DNA from: Phaffia rhodozyma
Lineage: Eukaryota; Basidiomycota; Tremellomycetes; Cystofilobasidiales; Mrakiaceae
Direction of reading: 5' to 3'
Length of the DNA stretch: 64,000 bases
Assembly: GCA_014706385.1 (NCBI GenBank)
Contig: JACGZH010000001.1
Coordinates: 310,001-374,000, forward strand
Within the stretch, counting starts at the first letter, position 1. Each line of letters opens with the position of its first letter. The notes under the pieces were generated by a model, which was not told where the DNA came from, did not search any database, and was given only the letters and a program-made list of their open reading frames with translations. Of the stretch, positions 12,133 through 22,053 are shown one piece after another. A program made the position numbers and the translations under genes.

Positions 12133-12996
12133 GAGACGGAACGCACAAGGTCGACTTTCTCCTTGATGGACAATCGTTTGGTCTTGAGAAACACTTTCGG
12201 GTGAGGTCTTGAGCTTCGACCGAACCCCATCAGGTCGATCACGTACGCCCTCCGTCCTCTCGCGGCACTCATCTTTGCGAACTCTTCCATGTTCCAGTAG
12301 AAGAAACCGAGTCCCATGCCGTACCCGTGTATCAACACGTTTGCCTCGCCTTCTTCTTCTTCCCCTTCCTCATGTGCTCCTTCCGAGGTCGACGTCCGGG
12401 GCGGTCGGACGGAAGTGATCTCGAGACAGTTCATGTACGTCCCATCCGAGATTGGGATCTTGCAAGACCGACCTACGAGCGACGGATACTCGGGATCCGG
12501 CTCATCCGGCAGTCGACTGAGAGAAAGAAGACGAGAAGACGAGAAAACAACAACAACAACAGCGACAACGAGGGAAGAGCGATCAGTCTTGAGACACGAA
12601 CAGCAAGAAAGTAGGAAGAGCGGAAAGAAAGAGAAAACGGGAAAAGGGACCAAACTAGAAACTCAGTCGTCGCAAGATCCTCTGCTCGCTTCTCTCGGCC
12701 TCTGGCTCGTCCATCTTGACCCATGATCTGAACGCAGCCAGTAAGTTCAGAGGGGCCTGGTAAACCGGTTCGTGTTCGAGTGAGGGCTCGGGCAAGGATG
12801 ATGATGGTGGTGGTGGTGGTGGTGGTGGTGGTGGTGGTGGTGTCATCGTCGTCGTCATTGTCGTTCTGTTTGGTGGCGGCATTGAGGAGGCGGACGTTGG
12901 GTGCGTCATGTGTTCGTGTTCGTGTTCGTGTTCATGTTCAAGTTCATGACCGTGTTTCTGAGAACGGAAGAACCGGAATCGTTGAGTGGATACCAT
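10367..12996 (-). CDS. Alpha/beta hydrolase of the ABHD4/5 (CGI-58)-Cld1/Ict1 family
   Basis: Exon 1 (12656-12996) encodes a His/Glu and poly-Pro N-terminus followed by FRSWVKMDEPEAERSEQRIL. Exon 2 (12147-12516) carries DPEYPSLVGRSCKIP, VLIHGYGMGLGFFYWN (HG oxyanion region) and YVIDLMGFGRSSRP. Exon 3 begins at 11941 and holds the nucleophile elbow AHSLGGYLSAAYAL. Later exons give FVYGEKDW (acid region) and ICPEAGHHVYIDNPEFIN with the catalytic His. The triad is intact. Relatives are lysophospholipid acyltransferases or cardiolipin deacylase acting on membrane lipids; the exact reaction is not assignable. A long Gly/Asp-rich insert (about 11400-11780) and a Ser-rich tail are extra. The first intron splits an apparent TAG: exon 1 ends TA, and joining to T makes TAT. 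A (AAC)23 repeat lies in intron 2. Confidence 0.85.
12062..12130. repeat. (AAC)23 microsatellite in an intron
   Basis: Twenty-three uninterrupted AAC triplets, which are (GTT)23 on the transcribed strand, just downstream of the donor of intron 2 of the alpha/beta hydrolase gene. In one - strand frame this reads as poly-Cys, which is an artefact. Confidence 0.95.
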
Positions 12997-13396
12997 GTCC
13001 TGTTCAGTATGTGAGTAGATGTACGAGTGAGTCTAGGTCGGTCAAACACGACGTTCTCGAGAGCACAAGGCGATAGAGAAGACAAGACGGAAGGAGGGTG
13101 TGTCTTTCCAACGGGTCAACGGTCGAGGACGATCAAGAGGAAGAAGTAGAGAAAGAAGAAGAAAACAGGAGGAAATTATATTCATTCTATTTTAAACACA
13201 TTTAGCTTTCATCCTTTCCGAGCCCGAGAATCCGTTAGCGAGCGAGAAGAACGCAGAGAGAACGAAAGTCACTGAAGGCGATGATGATGAGGAAGGGAAA
13301 GGAAAAGGAAAAAAAAGATGAGTTTCTCTGTAACGTTGACTAATCGTTCTCGGATGTTGACCAACCTTCTTCTCACCCTGCGCTTCTTCAACCCTC

Positions 13397-13442
13397 GGCC
13401 CCGGCCCCCGGCCCCCGGCCCCCGGCCCCGGCCCCGGCCCCG
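13397..13442. repeat. GGCCCC/GGCCCCC tandem tract (GGGGCC on the - strand)
   Basis: Seven consecutive units of GGCCC(C)C, so the - strand has seven runs of four or five G separated by CC. It lies about 400 bp upstream of the - strand hydrolase start. Such a tract is predicted to form G-quadruplex on one strand and i-motif on the other. Confidence 0.95.
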
Positions 13443-13465
13443 CCTCCCGAGGATGGATGGGTGAT

Positions 13466-13501
13466 CAGTCAGTCAGTCAGTCAGTCAGTCAGTCAGTCAG
13501 T
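13466..13501. repeat. (CAGT)9 microsatellite
   Basis: Nine perfect CAGT units directly after the GC-rich tract. Confidence 0.95.
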
Positions 13502-14458
13502 CGGCCGCTTGCGCTTCTCATCCACTCTGAGCTTACGCATTGCCCCGTTCTATAAAAGTTATCATCCATTAATCATCCGTTCTTTTTCTGGTCTTGCTCT
13601 TTTTTTCTTTTTTCTTTTTTTCTTTTTTCTTTTTTCCCCTTCGGCCTTCGTTTCCGGCCTTGCTTTTTTCCTCTTGCCCGCTTCCGGCTTCTCTCCGCCG
13701 TTCATCCTCATGCGCAGCCTGTGTTCTCCGAACGACCGACCAACCCGTTCCATCTCATACAAAGAACAAAAAGAAAGAGAACGACAAAGCACGAGGAACG
13801 GGGACGGCCAGGCAGACGATCGACCGATGACCGTCAAAGGAAGATCAGAAAGGCCAGAAAAGGGGCAAGGGGGAGGGGACTGTTTAGGGGAAACTATCGA
13901 AACATGTTTCATCAACTTGAACGCAAGCGGCAAAGAAGAGAAGTGAGAGAAAGAAAAGAAAGAAACGGCAGTAGGCGAGGAGAAGGGACATAGGACTCCA
14001 GACACGAGACATGAAAGGAAGAAGAAAAATAGCAAACTACGGAAGACATGTAGAGAAAACAAACGAGAGAAAGAAAAAGGCTGCCATGGGGTTTTTTCAC
14101 AACCGCGAGAGCTGGGCGATCTGAAAGAGGAAGAGGAAAGAAAAAAAGAAACTTGTTCAGCCAAACGCACTTTCTCTCTGGAAAGCCAACCACAAAAAGA
14201 CTCGAGAAGGCCAACGAGGAAAGAATGAAAAGGACAAAAGAAGGCAAGGGAGAACAGCAGAACTGACTCTAAGATTGGAGAAGAGGGAAGAGGGAGAATG
14301 ATGCGTTCAGTGTTTCAACTCGCTTACGTTCGTCGTCGGCCAAGAGCTAAAGAGAACGAGTAGGATTCGGCGGAAAAGCCCAAGAAACCCCAGATCAGTA
14401 TGGCAAATCCAAAAATAAATACTGATACTGTCAAATTCAAGAGGACATTCAAAACGTA

Positions 14459-17400
14459 CTATCCCTGGTTACTTCGCTTGAAGCCGTACTTCTCTGCAAA
14501 GTCATCACTGTTGGAAAGGAAAGAAGAACCCCTGGTCAGCGTCCTTTTCAGCAAGGGCAAGGAGAGATCATTAAGCGGAGCTCACATGTTGGCAGGTCCT
14601 CGGGAACCGTAAGGGTACGACTCGGGCTTGGGGGCCTCGCCGGACTTGCCTTCGATCCAATGAAGGATAGGGGTAAAGATCTGTTGGACGCGCGTAAAGT
14701 CAGTTTGACCCGAGACATGCCAACGGAGAGATGATTCGACATACCTTCCAAGCGGTATCTAGCTCGTCATCTCGGACGACTGGAGGTGATTTTAAGGAGG
14801 GGAGGACAAAAGTCAGTCTCTGCTAAAAAGTCCGCCCAATGTGGGATTAAAAAAAGGAAACAAAACAAAACAAAAAAAGAAGAAAACACTTGCAGTTGGA
14901 GTGATCACCCTTGAAGGCGTCTAGGATGAGAGCCTCGTAGGCCTCGGGAATGGCGGTATCGGAGAACCTTCGCTTGTAGGTCAAGTCGAGCTCGGTAGGC
15001 ATCGCCCTGGTAGCCAATCCAGGGGTTTTTGTGTTCATCTTGAGGTAGATGGCCTCAGAGGGCTGGATCCGTCTATGGAAAAAGAGCAAGAAAAAGAAAA
15101 AAGAAAAAAGGAGGGTGAGAAAAGATTCAGGTGGCCAGAGGGCGAATAAGTGTCAGAGTCTTGCGAGCGCGACAAGACCAAGAAAAGAGATGAGCGCACA
15201 TCACAAGCTCGTTTCGGGGAATGTTTTCAAAGATTCCACCGGTGACGTCCTTGTACTGGATTCGGATTTCGACCTTTGCCTCGTTGAGAGCTATTTTTGT
15301 TGGGATCAATAAGTCAGCCCCGAGCAGGATGGTTGTTTCGGTCGGGTGAGTGAGTGGAGAAAAAAGAAGAGACGTACCCTTTCCGGCCTTCATGATGAAA
15401 GGCACACCCTCCCATCGGGGGTTGTTGATGTAGAGCACGGTAGCGGCGAAGGTCGGGCAGTTGGAACCCTTGGGCACGGTGTCATCCTCGAGGTAGCCGG
15501 GCTTGCCGTCGGCGCCGACGTACTGACCGAGTAGGACGTCCTCCTTCTTGATGGGGGGAACGGCCCGGAGGACCTTGACCTAATTAGGGGGGTTGTTTTT
15601 TTGGTTTTTTTTTGAAAGGGGAGAGGGAGAGAGAGAGAGAGAGAGGCAGACATGTTAGTTAAATGAACCGCCAACTGGTCAAAGGAAAGAGGACATGCCT
15701 TTTCGTCTCGGATGTCCTCGGCAGAGAACGAGACGGGTCGCTCCATGGTGAGCACGCTGAGGGCCTGGAGGAGATCTGTTTAAAGGCGGGATGGAGGCAT
15801 GGGCAGAGGGAAAGGCAGAATAGGGACAAGTCGTTCAGACGGAGTATCACGAGAAGGTTACCAAGGTGAGAAAGGTAGCTCACGGTTCTGCTGGATATCT
15901 CGAATGATTCCGAACTAGAGTGGGGGGAAGAGAATGTACGGCCGTTGCGCGCGGTCGGTTACACGGTTAAAGACGGCAATAGGTTGAAGAATACAAGGGG
16001 TAAAGGAAAATAGAATGGAAAAAAGACGCCTGTACGGACCTCATCAAAGTAACCGCCTCGGCCTTCGGTACCGATATCCTCCTTGAAGGTGATCTGGACG
16101 TTGCTGATCGAGTTTTTGTTGAAGCTCGAGTCGAAAAAGACGTTTCCAAACCGCATGACGAGCAGGTTCTTGACCATCTCCTTTCCGAGGTAGTGATCGA
16201 TTCGGAATGTCTCGTCTTCCGTCCACTCTTTCTTGAGGGCCTGCATCATTTCTCTGCAGGACTCGAGGTCCTTGCCGAACGGCTTTTCGATGATGATTCT
16301 GTTTACTCCAGAGGCAGAGTAGTTGTTCTTCTTGAGACCCTTGGCGACCGTAGTGAACACGGACGGGGGGAGGGCCATCTGTTTGTTTGTTTTTTGGGGG
16401 GGGGAGTTGAAGAGAAAGGAAGCAGAGAGGAATGTCAAGTTTGGGCCAAGCTAGAGAGTTGAAGAAAGAAAGCAGACGTACGTAGAACACTCTGTTCTTT
16501 TCGTCACCCTCATAACCGTCCTCGATCTCCTTGAGGTGGCTCTCGAGGGCCTGGAAGCCAGAGTCTTCGTCGTAAGCTCCAGCGACGTAGGTAGAGATCT
16601 TTTGGAACTCTTCAAGCTTCTTGTCGTGGTCGGCCTTTTGGGGGGGGGGGAAGACCCAGAAAGGATGGACGGGTGAGGATAAAGATTAGGAGATGAAAGA
16701 ACCAGATGTGAACGTACGACTTCCTGTTCCTCCTTGGGCGGCTTGATGTAGCTGACTTCCCTCTCGTGGAACTCTTCGGGGTTCATCTTGGTTCGGGCAT
16801 AACCGACGATGTGGAGCTTGGGGGGGAGGAGGCCCTGTTTGTAGAGCTTGAAGAGAGCGGGGAAGGTCTGTTGGAGAGAAGGGGGGAGGGGGGGGAGAGA
16901 GAGAAGTGATGATGGAGAGGGACAAGCGATGAGGATGAAAAGACAAACGTCAGGAGGGGGGGACGTGTGTGTGAGTATGTGTGTGAACAAGAATGGAAAG
17001 TGATCTTACCTTCTTCTTTGCGAGATCTCCGGATGCTCCAAGGACTTTTTTTGGGGGGAGGGGGGGGGGGGTGTAGCGATGGCGATGTCGAAGGCCAAGG
17101 GGCAATAGACGAGGGGGGGAGGGGGGGCAAGGGAAGGGAAGAGGAGAAAAAAAAAGGTAGAGATTAGTAAACTATTCGGATATCGAGGTCGATCACGTAT
17201 GCACTGGCCAATGACAAAGGCCGTTCTGTTTGCCGGTATGAATAGATGGGGGTTCTCTTTTTTTTGTTTTTTTTTTCTTTCTCATCGGCGAGCCATGTTC
17301 TTTTTTAAGGAGTGTGTGTGTGTGCGTGTGTGTTTGTGTGTTTTATTGATGGGGACGAGAAGAATAGAATGTGGAAAGGAAAGGAAAGGAAAGCAAGGAC

Positions 17401-17590
17401 GGTGCTTACCGACGATGAGAGTGTTCTTCTCGAGAGTGACGTGGGAGCCCTCCATGGAGGGAATGGCGCCGATACCAGACATGATGTGTTGTTCTACGTC
17501 GAGGACCCGTTCGGTCGCGTTGACGTCAGGCGAGTCCGATCGGATTGGATGGATTTCGGATTTCCGGATTGCCCGTGATCGGTCGGCCAT
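14459..17590 (-). CDS. ZWF1: Glucose-6-phosphate 1-dehydrogenase
   Basis: The start at 17590 reads [16 protein letters not shown]. The NADP-binding motif [17 protein letters not shown] spans an intron near 17030. Next come [31 protein letters not shown] (about 16280), and the substrate-binding/catalytic block [15 protein letters not shown] (about 16160-16200) with the His base. Then come [30 protein letters not shown] and the C-terminal [14 protein letters not shown], ending [10 protein letters not shown] at 14459. It catalyses the first, NADPH-producing step of the oxidative pentose phosphate pathway in the cytosol. About ten introns interrupt it. Relative to yeast Zwf1 the N-terminus is longer by roughly 50 residues, so a downstream Met ([12 protein letters not shown], about 17480) is a possible alternative start. 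All key motifs are present. Confidence 0.96.
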
Positions 17591-17648
17591 GGGGTTAAGA
17601 GGTGGTTGGGAGTGTGAGTGTGAGTGTGAGTGTGAGTGTGATGGGAGA

Positions 17649-17760
17649 GGAAATGCGATGGAGGAAATGCGATGGAGGAAATGCGATGGAGGGAACGCGA
17701 TGGAGGGAACGCGATGGAGGGAACGCGATGGAGGGAATGCGATGGAGGGAATGCGATGGA
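17649..17760. repeat. 14-bp minisatellite, 8 units
   Basis: Eight head-to-tail copies of GG(A/G)AA(T/C)GCGATGGA just upstream of the G6PDH start. Variants are ordered in blocks: three AAATGCG units, three GAACGCG units, then two GAATGCG units. This indicates local duplication. Confidence 0.93.
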
Positions 17761-17824
17761 GAGATGGAAGATGATTAGAGACGATTTGACGAGGCAGAAG
17801 AGAGAGATGGGCGAGAGAGAGATC

Positions 17825-17883
17825 GAACGAAACGAAACGAAATGAAATGAAACGAAACGAAACGAAACGAAACGAAACGAAAC
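17825..17883. repeat. ACGAA pentanucleotide array
   Basis: About eleven copies of (A)ACGA/AATGA, which are TTTCG repeats on the G6PDH sense strand. Two units carry ATGAA in place of ACGAA. Confidence 0.9.
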
Positions 17884-18035
17884 AGATGACTTACGTGGAC
17901 GAGAAGAGACGCGGAAGGGAAGCGAGCTGATTCTGTTTTTTTTTTTTTTTGGGGGGGGGGGCGAGCGAGGGAGGGAGGGAGGGAGGAGGGAGCAACGAGA
18001 GGGAGAGGAAGAGTGTGAGCGAGAGAGCGAGAGAG

Positions 18036-18198
18036 GCGAGCAAGGCAACAAGCGAGCAAGGCAACAAGCGAGCAAGGCAACAAGCGAGCAAGGCAACAAG
18101 CGAGCAAGGCAACAAGCGAGCAAGGCAACAAGCGAGCAAGGCAACAAGCGAGCAAGGCAACGAGGCAACAGGCAACAGGCAACAGGCAACAGGCAACA
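18036..18198. repeat. 16-bp minisatellite (8 units) running into a 7-bp array (5 units)
   Basis: Eight units of GCGAGCAAGGCAACAA at 18036-18163, the last with one change, pass directly into five units of GGCAACA at 18164-18198. The 7-mer is contained in the 16-mer, so one array was probably born from the other. Confidence 0.93.
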
Positions 18199-19019
18199 AA
18201 CACCAAGGCAACAAACAGCGACGGCAACGATCTCAAGCGAAAGGGGAAAAATCCGCCAGGGAGAGAAAGAGAAAGAAAAAGTTTGGACAGCTGATGCGGA
18301 TTTATTTTCTTTTTCTTTTTTTCTTTTTTTTTCTTTCCTTTCTTTTGCTCTCCCCCCCCCCGGGCCGGGCCGGATCGTTCTCAACGGGGAATAAGTGGGT
18401 ATATGCGTGGCTGTACCAATCTCTACATCCACCCAGATAGAGACAGTGAACAAAACACTCACCAAGTGTGTGTGTGTGTGTGTGTGTGGTTGTGAGTGGG
18501 TGAGTGTAAGTAAGAGTGGGTGGGTGAGAGAAGGAGTATGAGTGTGATTGATCGATTGATACCCGCACACCCGCACACTCGCAGATACACTGATAGATTA
18601 GACACGCTCTCTCTTTTTACTAGACCAATGACGATGATCAGTGTTTCTCTTGGTGCGCTCTCTTTCTCCATCTTTCGCTCTTTTGCCTCTGCGCTCTGAT
18701 TTGCTCTCTTTTTTCTTCTTTTTTTTTTCTTGCCTCTTTCTCCATGTCCATCTTTCTTGCCCTTCTCATTCTTCATCCGTTGCTCTAGTCTTCTCACCAT
18801 GGAGAGAGATACGAGAGAAAGAAAGAAAGAAAAAAAAAGAAAGAAAAGAAAAGGAAAAAAAAAAAAAAAAAAAAAAAAAGACGGGATGATGACGAAAGCA
18901 AACCGGCTGGGGCTCCTTTTTTTTTCTCCTCATCTTCCCTCCTTGATCTCTTTCCTGACCATGGGGTTTTCGTCACCTTTCCCTTGGGGCAGCCACCCAG
19001 GGGTTTGACTAACTAAGTG

Positions 19020-19087
19020 TGTATATTCATGTATGTGTGTATGTATATTCATGTATATTCATGTATATTCATGTATCTTCATGTATC
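19020..19087. repeat. Degenerate 10-bp repeat ATGTATATTC
   Basis: Five to six copies of ATGTATATTC with small variants, in the 5' region of the mL44 gene. Confidence 0.85.
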
Positions 19088-19526
19088 CCTTCGTATGCAT
19101 ATTCAAATACTCTTTCATATAACCACCCCTTGACACAAGTTAAGCAGCCCTTGTAACCATCCCCCCCCCCCCCCTTCACACACACACCCTCTTGGTCACA
19201 CTCGATCACGCGCATACATCCATCCTCAATCACGCTCACTTTTTTTTTCCTTCTCCTCGCCTTCTTGCACATTGCCCATCGTCCATCGTCCGTCGTAGTA
19301 GCAGCAACAGCAACAACAACAACAACAAGACAACAGCAGCAGCAAGGCCTCGCTTGTTCTCGTCTCGTTCCCCTCCCTCTCTCCCTATCTCTCTCTCTCT
19401 CTCTCACACGCACCCTCACATCGGCATCCAAAAAAGAAGGAAAGAAGGAGAGAAAAATCCGCATTCTTTCTCACATACATATTCTCACACGAACCAATCT
19501 CTATCGCACCTACTCTCACCCACACC

Positions 19527-21576
19527 ATGCAACCCATCTCACCAAGGCTCACCTCGGTCGGCCGAGCTATCGCCACCATCCCCACCGCCACCACCGCCAA
19601 ACACTTTGCAACTTCCCTCGCTAGGCAGTCTGGCCAAATCGAATTCACCGAACCTCTCCCACTCTCCCTCGGCACTCACCGAAAGACCACCCTCCGCATG
19701 CTCTCCAAACCAAACCCGGCACACCCAGAGCTCTCACCAGACGTCCCGGTCGGCCTGCCCCCGTCCGTCATGTACGAACGCTACTTTGACGCTCGCCAGT
19801 TCGAAGACTCCCTCCTCCCAGACAGAACAGCCCTCAGCACCGTCGCCGCCAGGCTCGGTCTCGACATCAATCACACAGACACCGCAGACAGAATCCTCCA
19901 AGCCTTGACCCACAGCTCCTTCAACCAGTCCGCCAACGTCGACCCCAACGCTGACCCCTCGGTCTCCTCCCCCTTGGCCTCCTCCGCTTCGCCCTCCATC
20001 GATTTTGCAGCCTCCCCTTCCAACACCTCGCTCGCCACCCTCGGCAGCACGATCCTCAATTTTACGCTCTCAGAGTACTACTCCAAAAAGTTTCCAAACA
20101 TCAGCACCAAAGGTCTCCGTCTCATCCACGCCGGACTCACAAACTCACTCGCCATGGAGGACGTTGCAGCAGAGATCGGTGTCGGCCTCCACCGAACGAC
20201 CGGACCCACCAGCAAGCGAGTCGGTGACTGGAGTGGTTCCAAAGGTGTTCCCGTCAGATGGAAGCGAACTGTTTGTCTTTTTTTTCTTTTCTTTTTTATT
20301 GTTTTTGTCTTTGTTTCCTTCTCTCCTGCTCCTGCCCCTGCCGCTTACCTTTCCTTTCCCCTCTTTGTCTTTGCTTGTTTCCTCCTCCTCCTCCTCCTCC
20401 TCCTCCTCCTCCCCTTTTTTCCACAGCTCAAACCGAGCGAGACCGACAAGGACTACTACCTCGAGGCCATCACCTCTGCCGTGAACGCCATGATCGCCGT
20501 CGTCTACGAGAAAAAGGTTGGCTCCTTTCCTCTCTTGCCCGCCTTTTTCTTCTTCTCTGCCTCTTCCTTCTCCCTGTCCTTCCCAAGCCGACCTTGACCA
20601 ATTCTTTATCTTTTCTCACTCCTCCGTCCACAGGGTCTGCCTGCCGCCGCCGCTTTCGTCAACGCTCACTTTATCTCCCGAAGCGTCGACATTGGCTCGT
20701 TCCTCAAGTTTGCCAACCCAAAGGCCGTCCTCTCGGATATCGTCGTAAAGTACGGCCTGGAGCCGCCCGTCGCCAGGTCAGTCATCCATAAGTTTTCTTC
20801 TTTCACTTAGCTCTCTGCGCCTTTTTGCTCATATCATAGCCCCGAATATCTTGCTTCCTCTCCCTCATCCCAATAGACTCATCAAAGAGACCGGTCGAAT
20901 GAGTCAGACACCATACTTTGTCATAGCCATGTACTCTGGCAAGATCAAGCTTGGTGAGGGTTGGGGAACGAGTCTAAAGATGGCCGAACATCGGGTGAGA
21001 ATTAGTTTCTTTCCTTCCTCCCTTTCTGTCTACTCTTCCTTTTTCTTCCCTCCCCCCCTTAGAGAAACCAAAACTAACCTCTTTGCCTCCTACCATTCGC
21101 CTTTCGCCTCGTCTCTCTCTCTCTCTCTCTCCCTCCCCGTCATTCTTCTGCAGGCCTCCACAAATGCCATCAAGGCCACCTACCTCACAGAGACCCCAAA
21201 CCCGGTGGTATCCATCGCCGGGTTCTCGCCATACCCACTGACGGACGAACCGTTGGCTTCGATCGAACAAAAGTACGCGTTCGTGGCGCCTGCCATCGGT
21301 GAATCCGAATCGGTCTACTCTTCCGCCTTGAGGCCGCCGAGAAGGTACCGGGCTAGCGATCATGTCCAACCCGGAATGGAGCACGTCGTCCGACCGAAAG
21401 CGATCGAAGAGGGCAAGGAGATCACCCAGGCCGAGAGGCTGAAGAGGTTGCAGTATCAGAAAGAACGACAGGTCAACTGGGAAAAGGCAGTCGGTGACAC
21501 CAAAGACCACCATCGCAAACTCGAACAAAAGCTGAAGGAGGTCAACGAGATGGTCGTCAGATCCTCCAGGCCTTGA
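19527..21576 (+). CDS. MRPL3: Mitochondrial large ribosomal subunit protein mL44 (RNase III-like fold plus dsRBD)
   Basis: Five exons (19527-20270, 20427-20516, 20634-20776, 20877-20994, 21154-21576) total 1518 nt and 505 residues. The N-terminus is basic and Ser/Thr/Ala-rich, with few acidic residues, as in a mitochondrial presequence. An RNase III-like domain follows: ILQALTHSSFNQ, then LATLGSTILNFTLSEYY and AEIGVGLHRTTGPTS. A double-stranded RNA-binding domain is next (FVIAMYSGKIKLGEGWG and TSLKMAEHRASTNAIKA). The C-terminus is charged and likely coiled (RLKRLQYQKERQVNWEK). mL44 is a structural protein at the tunnel-exit side of the mitoribosome; it has an RNase III fold but is not thought to cut RNA. 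An Ala/Ser/Pro insert splits the RNase III domain. The assigned family is well supported. Confidence 0.88.
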
Positions 21577-22053
21577 ACTAAATATAAGAAAAGATATGCA
21601 TGAAACTCTTGGGTTCTCGTTCGCTCGCTCGCCGTTTATTCTTGCTTTTTCTTTCTTCTCTTTTCTTTTCTTTTCGTTTTTTTTTTTCTTCTTTTTTTTC
21701 TCGTCATTTTGAACATCAACCTGACAAGAGCGACGTGGCAGCTCAAGCATCTTGTATATCTTCTATACAACAAGGGAAAGAAAAAAAAAAGAAAAACATA
21801 CAAGCAAGGACAAAAGAATCTCCGCTTGTGAGAGCGCACAAAAAGACGGACGGCCCGGCTACTCTGATCTGCAACGCTTCTAACCCTAACAAAACATTCA
21901 CCCGTCCATCATCAACACCATCACCATCATCATCAACATCAGTACCACCGTCCATTCGTCGTCCTGTTTGTCATTCTGTCAGTCCATTGAGAGAACATCT
22001 CTCTGTCTGCCTACCGAACGACTTGACTCGAGACACGCCCGATCACATCACAC
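21577..22053. other. Intergenic region between mL44 and FHIP genes
   Basis: Contains T-rich 3' sequence of mL44 (21640-21710) and the presumed FHIP promoter. A telomere-like string CTAACCCTAAC is at 21880-21890. No gene is seen. Confidence 0.5.

Larger units (their letters stand above)
12997..14458. other. Long intergenic region, promoter of the hydrolase and 3' side of G6PDH
   Basis: About 1.46 kb without a credible gene. It contains the GGCCCC tract (13397-13442), the (CAGT)9 repeat (13466-13501), T-rich runs (13575-13640), and A/G-rich sequence from 13740 to 14300. A TATAAAAG-like string is at about 13551. I looked for snRNA or tRNA features and saw none. Confidence 0.5.
17591..19526. promoter_or_regulatory. 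Divergent promoter region of G6PDH and mL44, packed with tandem repeats
   Basis: About 1.9 kb separates the two divergent start codons. It holds at least six different tandem arrays and several homopolymer runs, such as T15G11 at 17936-17961 and an A run near 18858-18880. Long ORFs across it are repeat artefacts. A promoter function follows from position; no specific factor site is identified. Confidence 0.55.

Noticed and set aside
11502..12653. 383-residue - strand frame with a run of about 23 cysteines
   Set aside because: The cysteines are the (AAC)23 intronic repeat; only the part 12147-12516 is a real hydrolase exon.
13561..14247. Overlapping ORFs of 111-202 residues in the 13.5-14.3 kb spacer
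   Set aside because: All are Lys/Arg/Phe/Ser low-complexity translations of purine or pyrimidine tracts.
18036..18198. Possible CRISPR array
   Set aside because: Units are directly adjacent with no spacers, and the genome is eukaryotic.
17494..18576. 360-residue - strand open frame upstream of G6PDH
   Set aside because: It is made of translated minisatellites (LLACCLARLLPCS) and overlaps the G6PDH first exon in another frame.
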